Positions 13,040 through 23,112 of a DNA stretch of 64,000 bases are shown here, in pieces. Origin of the DNA: Tetradesmus obliquus (lineage: Eukaryota; Chlorophyta; Chlorophyceae; Sphaeropleales; Scenedesmaceae); NCBI GenBank assembly GCA_030272155.1, contig CP126204.1, positions 1,665,501 through 1,729,500 on the forward strand. Direction: 5' to 3'. The notes under the pieces are model-generated. The model did not search any database, had not been told where the DNA came from, and worked only from the letters and a program-made list of their open reading frames with translations. Both the position numbers and the translations under genes were made by a program. The first letter of the stretch is position 1, and each line of letters starts with the position of its first letter.

Positions 13040-13716
13040 GAGCTGCAGCGCGTTGGATTTTTTCTACGCCGTCGTATACAGTGCAGCGGAGAGCGCACGC
13101 TAGAAGCGCCTGCTATTCAACTCAGCACCTCGCCCTCAACCAGGTGCACCCATGAGGGTGCACAAGGGAAATGGCCAGCAGTCAACGTGGTTTAAATCCG
13201 TGACTCAAGTCAACCTAGCGCTAGTCCTATCATCTTCAGCGCTGAACGTGGGCTTCGTTTGGTACTGAAGGTCCTAGCAGGAGAATTGTAAAGGCAGCAA
13301 GTGAAGCATGTATGATTTCAACCCTTGTCTGATTTGCTTCTGATCATATGTAACTGTTTGCTGATCGCGGATACTTCCACGACTTTATATTTCTAACACC
13401 GGCGAACACGAGAGGCATGACATCGCACTTCGGCTGTCACTGCCTGGGCTCAAGCATTGCAGACTATATGTTCTATCAGACATATATACAGCCTGTGATG
13501 GGCTTTCCACAGCTGTGCAGCTGGATTGTGCCCGAGTGCTGTACAGCATCTTTTGCCAGTACTGGCAAGCTAGTGTGTACTTCCCACCAAGAAGATTGTT
13601 TATGCGTTGTATCCTTTCTTGTAGTAATAGATGACATAGTGCCACAACGAGGTGTTCGGGCGGGGGGATCTGCCAAAAGTGTAGATCTGATGTAATGACA
13701 GCTGCTGTCCAGCGTT

Positions 13717-13786
13717 GATTGTAAGAGCCTCGCGAGTCATGCATGACTCAGCGCTCAGTGAGGGCTGTAGCGAGGCTCTTACAATC
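13717..13786. repeat. Perfect 17-bp inverted repeat with 36-bp loop
   Basis: GATTGTAAGAGCCTCGC at 13,717-13,733 is the exact reverse complement of 13,770-13,786. The loop holds the palindrome GAGTCATGCATGACTC. Each arm contains TGTAA reading inward, so a polyadenylation-type signal is present on both strands. Confidence 0.92.
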
Positions 13787-13860
13787 TTTTGGTCTTGCCT
13801 AGCAGCTGAATGTGAGATCCTGCCACCCAACACTTTCCTGAAAATACATACGATTATGCA

Positions 13861-13885
13861 TTACAGACGTCTGTGGTGCATTACA
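13861..13885 (-). terminator. Candidate polyadenylation signals of the permease gene
   Basis: TGTAA occurs on the minus strand at 13,861-13,865 and 13,881-13,885, about 280-300 nt after the permease stop codon. Both lie next to repeats of the palindrome ACAGACGTCTGT. TGTAA is the standard chlorophyte signal; use here is inferred from position. Confidence 0.45.
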
Positions 13886-14032
13886 GACGTCTGTCACAGA
13901 CGTCGACGCTGATTCTTGTGACAACAACGCTTGGGACTGGTGTGCTGTAGACAGGACCCATGTGGCTATTACCCGTTTGGCATGCAAACCATGACTGTGC
14001 TGCACTGTGCTCACTGAGCAGCTTGGCACGCT

Positions 14033-14082
14033 ATAGCCTATAGGCTCGATTGAGCCTATAGCTAGAGCTCTATAGAGCTCTA
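14033..14082. repeat. Compound palindromes just downstream of the permease
   Basis: CTATAGGCTC and GAGCCTATAG form a hairpin with a four-base loop, immediately followed by the palindrome AGAGCTCTATAGAGCTCT. Function unknown; possibly a 3' untranslated structure. Confidence 0.8.
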
Positions 14083-14164
14083 CCCTAGCAGGATAAAACC
14101 CGCCTAGCTAGTAAGTATGGCAGCTCATACTGGCAGCTCATACTGTGAGCACCTCGGAGGCTGC

Positions 14165-15116
14165 TCATGCTGCTGGCAGTGGGTGGTCAGGCCACACAAA
14201 CTGCTGGCCAGGCGCAGCAAAAAGGAACAGGCAGCTGACTGCTGTTGACGCCACGATCAGCACCAGTGCTGGAAGCGCGGTGCGCTTTATGAGCTCCCCT
14301 TCACCCACATGGCTCAGGTTCATCACAGCCTTGCAGGCCTGCCGGAAATGTGGCAACAGGGCAGCAACAGCAGCACATGGAATGTCAGGCTTACAAGGCA
14401 GTAAGTTTGTAACATGCTGCTTACGGGCCTGCGGGGCAGCTGCGGCACAGGGACGGCAAACAAGCAGGGCAGTCAAATGAGGGTACAGGGCGGATGAGCT
14501 CCCCCTCACCAACATGGCTCAGGTTCATCACAGCCTTGCAGGCCTGCAGGAAATGTTACAGCATGGCAACAGCAGCAGCAGCAGCAGCTCATGAGAAGGC
14601 TTGCATGCAGAGAAGGAAGAGTGTAAGGGGTTGCCTGATACAGCCAGGATGCAAGCAAAGTGCAGAATATGCATTAAGAAGGTGCTCCCATTCAAACGTT
14701 TCACGCCATTCACATTCAGGCAACTACGCCGTTATCAACAGCACCAGCCCCAGCTGTGCAGCTGCTGCTGCCGCTGTTTTGTCACGCGCTGCACTGCAGC
14801 ACTGTCGATAGCCACTCACTCCGAACCCACTTGCAGCCAAAGAAATAGGGCTGCACACACTGCACAGCTGGACATACTTCAATCATGGCAGCGGACGTTC
14901 TGCATTGTAGCAGGGCATGAACAAGATTGCCATGCTGTAGCACCTGCTGCTGAGGGTTGTAGGCTTCAGCATTATGATCGTATTGCAAGGCACATGAAAC
15001 GCACCAAGATGTTGGCAATGCAGATCATCTTGCCGGCACAGCAGGTGGCGTCCTGCAGCGCCAGCATGGACGTCACAGGCACGCCAATGCGCACCGCAGC
15101 CACCTGCATGGAGGAT

Positions 15117-15179
<63 letters not shown>

Positions 15180-18100
15180 CCAGGTCGACACCAAATGCCC
15201 AATGACTGCAGCCACCTGCAGTGCCAGCATGGAGGTCACCGGCGCGCCGATGCGCACCGCAGCCACCTGCACACAAAACACACATTTTGGCAAGACACGT
15301 CCAACAATTAACCACGTGGCACGTATGCAGCATTCTACTGCAGCTCCTACTGCAACCCCTGCATGCAACACCCCTGATGTACGCACAAAACGCACATTAC
15401 ATATGTATACACCTGCGCAATGCAGGCCCAGCTCACCTGTTGTATGTTGCCAGGTGACGGTGAAGGTGAGGTTGCCTGCCATCACGCTGCCACCAACAAA
15501 GCTGCTCAGCGCCCCCAGCAGCCCCGCCACCCTGCCCTTGCTTGGTGCAGACACAATGCTGCAGGCACAGTAAACTGCTGCATGCAGCACTCCCTGACGT
15601 AAATTAAACACACTTCTACACACCAACATAGACGCACACATACCCATCCATCCTACTCTGCGTTGGGAACAGGGAAACACACAAAATAAGCTTCGAACCT
15701 TGAACCCACCTTTTGTATGTCGCCAAAGGTGAGGTTGCCGGCCATCACGCTGCCACCAACAAAGCTGCTCAGCGCCCCCAGCAGCCCAGCCACTCTGTCC
15801 TTGCTCGGAGCAGACACAAAACAAAGCCAAAGGCACAGTAAACTGCTGCATCCAGCTCCCCTGATGTAGACCAAACACACTTCTACACACCAACACAGAC
15901 GCACACATAATCATCTATCGTACTCTGCATTGGGAACAGGGACCTTGAACCCACCTTTTGTATGTCGCCAAAGGTGAGGTTGCCTGCCATCACGCTGCCG
16001 CCAACAAAGCTGCTCAGCGCCCCCAGCAGCCCAGCCACCGCCACATAGCCCTTTCCCAGCCACGCCGAAATATAGTACCCCACAATAAATGCGGGAGATC
16101 CAGCGCCGCCTGCTTGGATCATCTCAGCAAGCGCCAGTGCACCCATCATTGCCGCAACAGTCCCAGCCATCCGAGCGTATGCTTCCTTGAACGGCGCCGT
16201 CCAGAGTTTTGGGGAGTCCAGATCGCGCCGGTGGACTAACAGCGTTATAACAGCGGCGGCTATGAAGGGCAGGATGCAGGGCACGTAGAGCAGCTGGTAG
16301 GTGAAGCTGGCATCTGGGCTGGTGAGGATGGCTGAGAGCTGCAGCACCAATGAGGAGCTTATGCTGAACTTCCCAAGTGTGCCGAGGTCGATTGTGAAGG
16401 AGGGGCTGGTGCTGCGATGCAGGAAATGTGTGGCAGAGAACAGTGTGATGTTGAGCCACAGTGCAATGCTGCTCACCCAGAAAAAGGGCTAGTGGTAGCA
16501 GCTTCCCTGCTGCTTGTAGTGAGCTGCACTGTGACGCGGCTACCAGCTGCTGCAAGCATACTTGTTTTCAGCCCGGTATGCGCACCCAGCAGCAGTGCTA
16601 TCTTGTCTGCAGCAGCTACTCAGCAGCGTGCGCCTGGCTGCACTAAAAAGCGGCTGCATCTCTCCTGTGCTGCAGCTGCTGCACAGGATCAAGCACTGCA
16701 ACGACAGCCCCACACAAAGGGCAGCGCAAGCGCGAGCTGACATGTGCCCACACGCAGCTGCTTGCTTTGGATAAATGCTGTACTACCACAACGAGGCTTC
16801 TATGACGCTCACCTGGTTACTACGCCCTCCACTTTCATCTGTGGCACGCGCGTGATGAGCAGGATGAGCACAGTCAGCCAGATTGGCATGCTGCGCAGCA
16901 GCGTGTCCTTCAGTGTCAGGGGAGGCACCTCCACAAGCTCTTCAACTGGCACACTGACACTGCCTGGTGAGACGAGGGATGGCGCTGTGATGGTCTGGCT
17001 TGCATCGCTGCAGAGAGCCAGGTCAGAGTCGTCATCAGCTGCCTTGATATCTGCTGTTTTGGGAAGGCTGCATGCTGCTGCTGCTGCTGCTGCTGAGAAG
17101 GAGCCCTTGCAACTGCTGCTGCGGTGTGCTGCTGTGCCCGCAGCAGCAGCAGAAGAAGCAGAAGCAGCAGTGTGTAGCCCGCCTGTTGCTGTCATACGTG
17201 CAGATGCGCTGCAAGCCCTGGTTCTAGCAAAACTCCTGCTGCTGCTTCTTCCTGATGCAGTGCGCTGGACCACAAAGGGTGTTGAAATGCGCGACATGCT
17301 GCAGCTTTCAATGTCTCCTTGCTTCAACAGCCGATGGTGGTTGACGTCTGATGCCCAAGCAGCTGCATCCGAACTTGGATCTGCAGCCACTGCAGAGTGC
17401 TTGCACCCATGTGCTGCTTTGATGTCAGGTTCTGGTGTTGCGTGAAGGCTAGATGTGCGCTTTAGGGTGCCGGCAGTATTAGGCAGGGGTGGCTTTAGCC
17501 CAATTTTGTAGACAATCAGCACTCCTGTGACCAGCACACTCACTACACCACCTGCAAAATGAACCACGGTAAACAGCAGCAGCAGCCACAGTGAGCACAG
17601 GCTGAGGCTAAGAATAGCTGATGCACGGGCAGCTTCAAGCTGCACAAAGTTTGTATCAGTAAGAGGCAGCACATGTACAGCAGCATGGGGCACGTGCTGC
17701 ACTGCATTCTGCGCTGCATGGATACAAGCGTGCCAACAAACGCTCTCAGTGGCCTCCAGCCACGGTCTGCTGCAGCAACAGGCAGCACAATACTGCCCTG
17801 TTACTGCCCTGTTGTACACGCTGCTGCATGGCTGCCATGTGCGAAAACCAGCTGATCACGTGCACTTGCAACCTTGGACGCTGCTGTCTGAAACAGGCGG
17901 GTCACGCACCAACCACCACAGGGAAGTCTTGGCTGTACATTGCCACGACAAACGTCGGCACGATTGCCGACAGCAGCGACAGGCAGATGAACAGCCAGTT
18001 CCGGAATATCTCCCGCCACGGCACCAGAAACGAAGCAGCCATCGGAGCACACACGAATGCTCCCACGCCGACCATTACTGTTGCTTTTGCTCCGATTAGC

Positions 18101-18714
18101 AGGCTGTTTGCGTCTCCGAGGCCCATGTCGTTGAAAGAAAACCAAACGACCATGCCCACGCTGCCGAGGTGCGAGCAGAGGGAGTTGAGGATGACGAGTA
18201 CCACCACTGACGGTAGCGGCTCGTGGCCGAGGGACACTAGCATGGGTGCACCAAGTGCTACAGGTGCTCCGAAGCCTCCAATGCCCTGCAGGACGGCATG
18301 CAGACTGTCAGCGCTAACGCCGCGGCTGGCAGGCAGGTTCTCAATAATGTCTGGAACGCGCAATCACAAACTCAACTGCCGGCACGCAGCTGTGTATGTT
18401 TGGTGTGCAGAGCAGCAAAGCATGCAAGCGCACCTGCGATGGTGCAGGCGAAGGCCCAGCCTTTATTGGTTGCCTCTGTGGTGTGATGCAGAAGACGGCG
18501 CACAGCTGTACGTACAGCTCTGCAGAGCTGCAATTGGCACGCGTCCACCGTGCAAACAGTAAGCAATCAGGGAAGTTAGTGAGACAGCCCAGGCGCAAAA
18601 CCCACCTCAATGGTGCAAGCAAAGGCCCAGCCAATCAGGAAGACCTCTGCCACTGGGTTGCCTGCTGACAGGCTCTTCACGTGCAACATCATCCACGGCA
18701 GGCACTGCGGCGGC

Positions 18715-18760
<46 letters not shown>

Positions 18761-19950
18761 CAAAGTCAGGGCAGGGGAACGGCCAGCATGACGCATTGCA
18801 CCAACGCAACCGCTAAAGCGCGCTCTGCTTCAAGTGCGCTAGTGCTCTGCAAGCCTGAGCTTGCAGGCCTGTCAACACTCAAGTCACCTTGCAGCTTGCC
18901 AGGCTGCGCCGCAGGTGAGCAAAATCACTATTTGCCTTATCATAGCTGCGCTGCTCGCAAGCTTAGTTGCTGTAGGCGCAGCCCAGTTTTACCTTGGTGT
19001 ATTCCATGGTCTTGAACAGTGCGATAGCCCCAAACACCACACTCAGCGGGATGAGAACCTCCAGGCAGCTATCCAGTGCAGCAGGCAGCATCTCCATGGT
19101 GGTAAACAGCACACTGCGCTTCACCTTCCCAATCCTACGCAACTACTCGCCTGAGTGGTCCTTTCATGTATCATCCTCACCCTTGCGCTCCCCACCGCAT
19201 CCTCACCTTCGTGTACTCCATGGTTTTGAACAGCACAATGGCCCCAAACGCCACACTCAGGGGAATGAGTGCTTTCAGGCAGCCATCTAAGGCAGCAGGC
19301 AGCACCTCCATGGTTGTGAACAGCACAATGCCGTTCACCTTCACAATCCTACGCAACTACTCGCCTTTGTGGTCCTTCCTGTATCATCCTCACGCTTTTC
19401 GGTCCCCACCGAATCCTCACCTTTGTGTATTCCATGGTTTTGAACAGCGCGATAGCCCCAAACACCACACTCAGGGGAATGAGTGCCTCCAGGCAGCCAT
19501 CCAGTGCAGCAGGCAGCACCTCCAGTGGGGGCGCTGACAAGTAGGCTAGCCGCACCACTGCCATGAGTGCTGCTGCTGCTGGCAGGCCCACCCGGCTGCA
19601 CAGCACAGAACATTGCAGACGCAGCAGGCACAGATGCAACAGGGAGAGTATGTGGGCAGCAACAGGACGAGTGCGCCTGCGAAGAAGAGAATAAACGGCA
19701 TACATCATCAGCAGGTTGCGCCAGCATTTTCGCACTGCAACCGGTGCGACACTACGCTGCTGATGGTCTCTCACCTAGGCGGCATGATGTGCGTGGCCGT
19801 GCAAGCTCTCACCTAGGCAGTGTGATGCTGTTCACTTTTCTTGTGAGCCCCAGCTAGGCAGCTTGATGCGGTATGTGCTGCTCACCTGGGCAGCATGATG
19901 CGCTTGACCAGGGTGACCAGGATGAGGAACAGGATGGGCAGCAGGCACAT
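14165..19950 (-). CDS. LctP: LctP-family L-lactate/glycolate permease
   Basis: Core exons: 19,886-19,950, 19,421-19,595, 18,606-18,704, 17,910-18,285, 16,813-17,551, 15,955-16,468, 15,005-15,103 and 14,165-14,338. They total 2,241 bp in frame, 746 residues, versus about 550 in bacterial LctP. Family-typical segments appear in the correct order: first helix LLPILFLILVTLVK; GIGGFGAPVALGAPMLVSLG (LctP GAAGFGAPVA motif); LLGALSSFVGGSVMAGNLTF; the AGKMI segment near the end; then a final hydrophobic helix. The extra length is a Ser/Ala-rich hydrophilic loop of roughly 200 residues encoded by 16,813-17,551. The family comprises proton-coupled lactate/glycolate importers of 12-14 membrane helices. 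The first ATG used here is the earliest in the recognised exon; an upstream targeting exon cannot be excluded. Several exons are duplicated in place. Confidence 0.85.
14480..15799 (-). repeat. Duplicated exon pieces in the 3' half of the permease gene
   Basis: Extra copies of the GALSSFVGGSVMAGNLTF exon end lie at 15,710-15,799 and about 15,437-15,536, in addition to the full exon at 15,955-16,468. A second copy of the start of the IGVPVTSMLALQ exon is at 15,216-15,266 (real exon 15,005-15,103). The start of the last exon (NLSHVGEGELI) recurs at about 14,489-14,542, where it runs into an early stop. All copies keep AG or GT at the junction. Confidence 0.85.
18436..18475 (-). repeat. Second copy of permease exon 3 end
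   Basis: The segment encodes NKGWAFACTIA followed by GTGCGC. It matches the IGWAFACTIE end of the exon at 18,606-18,704 and lies downstream of it in the same intron. Confidence 0.75.
18993..19595 (-). repeat. Three tandem copies of permease exon 2
   Basis: Copies end at donor sites at 18,993, 19,207 and 19,421 and encode variants of LIPLSVVFGAIALFKTMEYT. The repeat unit is about 210 bp and includes intron sequence. The copy at 19,421-19,595 extends furthest upstream (VGLPAAAALMAVV) and has the best acceptor, so I take it as the constitutive exon. The others could be alternative or dead. Confidence 0.88.
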
Positions 19951-20080
19951 GACCACTGCCCCTGCAGGGCCCCTGCAGCACAGCAAGCACAACAAGTTCA
20001 AAAAATAGTCACAATAAGCACCAAGGTCACCAGGATGCGGGAAAGGATGGGCAGCAGGCACATGACCACTGCCCCAGCAC
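19770..20080 (-). repeat. Copies of permease exon 1 and its 3' edge
   Basis: CTCACCT plus AGGCAG-like junctions recur at about 19,771, 19,808 and 19,851 (degenerate) before the real donor at 19,881-19,885. A further near-complete copy of the first-helix exon (VVMCLLPILSRILVTLV) lies at about 20,005-20,080. Confidence 0.7.
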
Positions 20081-20186
20081 AGTAAGCATGCAGATGCTTC
20101 GCTGCCGTCAGCACTCTGATGCAGCACATGCTGCAGCAATGTCTGCAGCAATGTGTTTGTGTTACTGTGCGTGTCACGATATGTGG

Positions 20187-20335
20187 GGTACACGACGGGA
20201 ACACAGCCCGTTTTCGAGCCAATGACAGGCTCATTGGGCAACCACTATATCAGCCATCCACTGGACTTCATGGGATTTACAAGGGCTGCCTGGCAGAGTG
20301 GCAGCAAAGGGCCAACGGCAGGTCCACAGCAGGTC
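20187..20335 (+). other. Unrecognised plus-strand open stretch, possible exon
   Basis: A plus-strand frame reads YTTGTQPVFEPMTG, then GNHYISHPLDFMGF and RAAWQSG. Its composition is unlike the low-complexity noise around it, and it ends at CAG followed by GTCCAC. No start, acceptor or second exon was found and I do not recognise the protein. It could be an exon of an unannotated gene, a relic, or chance. Confidence 0.25.
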
Positions 20336-21028
20336 CACCAAGCGGTGCCTTGCAAGGCAACAAGCAGCAGCTATGAAAAGCTTCAAATATTTGCACAGTT
20401 TACAACGATAAAAAGGCGCTGGACGCAAGGACCAGAGTCAAAATGGAAGCAGCCCCTAAAGCATGTCAAGGTTGATAAAGAAGAGCGTACTGCTGACCCT
20501 AACCTCTCACCATGGTGTGGGCACTGGCGTCAGCAGCGCTGCTGGGTGCTGCGTGATCAGCTCTGCCATTGCTGCTGCTGCTGCTGCTGCTGCTACTGCT
20601 ACTGCAACAACAGCCACTGCTGCAGGTGTTGCTGCAGGGCCGTCCAACAAACAGCCCTTCCCGCCTTTTGCGCCAGCAGCTGCTTGCTCAACTGCTACTG
20701 TTGTGCCTGAAGGGTGCCAGTTTCTTCAATACTTTGCACCAGCATCACCACAAAGCGTGTGGTGGCATGCTGCTTTTGCCAGGAGGGCATGCTGGTGGCT
20801 GCACACTCGTTGTTGTTGTAACAAGGATCAGCTGAACCCAGCTGTTGCGCTCCAGCCGTCACCTGATGTCAGTTGTGGTGGTTGATTTGATGTACTGCCA
20901 CAACAATACCTGCCACGCACGAGGTTACAGGGGTGACAGCGTTGCATCAGCTATTGTTGGTCAGATACATGCATGAAACTGATGCAAATCCGCTGTTTCT
21001 ATATGCTTCCATGCAACAGTGTTGGCTG

Positions 21029-21124
<96 letters not shown>

Positions 21125-22856
21125 GCTGCTACTACTGCTACTGACACAGCCACGGCTACCGCTGCACAGCAGCAGCAGCTAAGAGCAAAATTAAATCAAG
21201 CAAATACCGATTGGCATGTCTCAGCGGTTTATACGGCATCCTGTCACCTGCACGGCGCTCTGTTTTATCCCCGTGTCTGACCGCACTAGTAGCCACAGCT
21301 GCGGTGTTTGACTTTGTGCCTGGTGTGTATATCCAATAAATGAGATGTCATTCTAATACAGCTTGCTGCTTAAATCCTTCGTAGTACAGCCTGACAATCT
21401 CGTGATGCCGACACTAGGCGGGCTCCCGGCATAACCCTTTGATAAGCATCACACTTTTTAAATGTTATTCAGGCCACGGGGATGTGTAACGGCATGATTG
21501 AGCATCCAAACGAGCATACCTCATTCCGATGAGAAAGACGAGTTTGATACCCAGGGCTCATTTCTTCCGGAATGGGCGCAACAACAGTGAAGTGCAGGCG
21601 TTGCATTTTCTGACCCTGCTCTAGTTCATTCTCACGATCTGCTGTTGTCCCTGGCCACACCCGTCCTCTCCAGCCTCAACGTACCCAGGAGCTGCAGAGG
21701 TTCCTGGGCAGTCACTCACTCTGCTGTTGCACGTGTAGTCACAGCAATCACCAATCAGCTGAAGACGCGGTACCTTGAGCAGTAAACAGCTTGTCATTTA
21801 CTCTTATAAACAGAACCGGTGGTTCAATATTCCAGCAGTATCCAAAGGCTGGGACTCCCAATGATTGCCTCACCAAACAAGACAGCAGTTCCCAATGCTG
21901 GCCAGCATGGTGTCGCCACACCACATAACAGTACATCTGCTGCAGTGGCTGCACCCAAGCAAAGGCTGCATGATGAAGCAGCCGAGAGGCAGCTTGGTTG
22001 CTTGGCGTACCCCAGCTGTTAACAAGCACGTGTCGCTGCCGCAGCAACTTATTGCAGCACTAAGTTAGCAGCAGAAGTTAGTGCCACTAACCTCAGCCAC
22101 CTCAACCAGTACCGCCCCTGCAGATACATCTGCAGCATACTGTAGTATGCTGCTCTGAGCACAAACGTGTCTGTGATATCATGAATCACCAACTGCACAT
22201 GCTGATGCTGTTCAACTTCTGCACTCTGCACATGACGCCAAGAACATGCAGCCGCCTTGGCGGCTGCTTTATGTTGGCAAAGTGCTTGTCCACAGCAGCA
22301 AACACCGCCTTTATTATAGCTTGTAAATTGCGTAACCAACGCACATGCACCACACATGTCGACCACACGTGTAAGCATCCCAACTTGTGTTTCAGCAACA
22401 TCAGTTGTTGCTGGATATAACGTTGAATACAGGTCTATGGGCTTTGCACTTTTCTTTATCAGGGAATATAGGTCCATGATTATGATGGCAGCTGCCGCAA
22501 ACAGTACATAGCCTGCAAGCAGCTTTGCAGCTGCATGGGCGCGAGTGCGTACAGCAACACTGAGTTTGAATCACTTCTCAGCCGCTAGCGCGCCGGTTGG
22601 CAGCAGCTTCGGCAACGTCATTTATGTTGCTGCTTTGTAACAAGTAACCTATCTCTTCACAGTACGTGTCACCAACAGCTGTTTCGGCATGCCTTGTCGC
22701 ATCCAAGTTGCAGTGAAGTGAACAAGTGCAAACCGACTTGCAGTAAAGCAGCTTGAGCTGGCTAGCTAATCTACAGATGCACAGCAGCTTGATCAAGCTC
22801 ATGAGTGTGCTGGCTGATTTTTTTGCACCAACTGCTGGAGCACTGACGGCACTGAA

Positions 22857-23039
22857 GCCACCTCAGTACAAGTTCACAGCAATTAAGCCACCTCAGTACA
22901 AGTTCACAGCAAGAAAGCCACCTCAGTACAAGTTCACAGCAAGTAAGCCACCTCAGTAACAAGTAACACCTCAGTAACAAGTAACACCTCAGTAACAAGC
23001 AAGCCACCTCAGTAACACGTAAGCCACCTCAGTAACAAA
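22857..23039. repeat. 30-bp and derived shorter minisatellite
   Basis: Three 30-bp units (GCCACCTCAGTACAAGTTCA plus ten bases) start at 22,857, 22,887 and 22,917. They pass into a shorter CACCTCAGTAACAAGTAA-type repeat up to 23,039. The 30-bp part is open on the plus strand (KPPQYKFTA repeated), but it lies just downstream of gene B, so coding is doubtful. Confidence 0.9.
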
Positions 23040-23112
23040 GTCCCACAACATTCTACATTGTCGCCAGTACACGCGTAGACGGCATCAAAGCAGCTGTAGC
23101 TTGAGCCGCATC

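Larger units (their letters stand above)
13040..14164. other. Intergenic region between gene A start and permease stop
   Basis: No coding exon was seen. It must hold the gene A promoter (gene A reads leftward from 13,039) and the 3' untranslated region of the permease. It contains the inverted repeats listed separately and a weak TATA-like ATATAAAG on the minus strand near 13,385, which is too far upstream of the ATG to trust. Confidence 0.6.
19951..23112. other. Region without a confident gene
   Basis: Between the permease start and the gene B stop I see a duplicated permease exon near 20,005-20,080, CTG tracts at 20,567-20,595 and 21,031-21,122, a 30-bp minisatellite at 22,857-23,039, and one unexplained plus-strand open stretch near 20,187-20,335. 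The stretch 21,200-22,800 shows no exon I could support on either strand. Confidence 0.5.

Noticed and set aside
20947-21182. Poly-Gln/poly-Cys/poly-Ala frames over the 21,031-21,122 tract
   Set aside because: They are translations of a pure CTG tract with no flanking coding signal.
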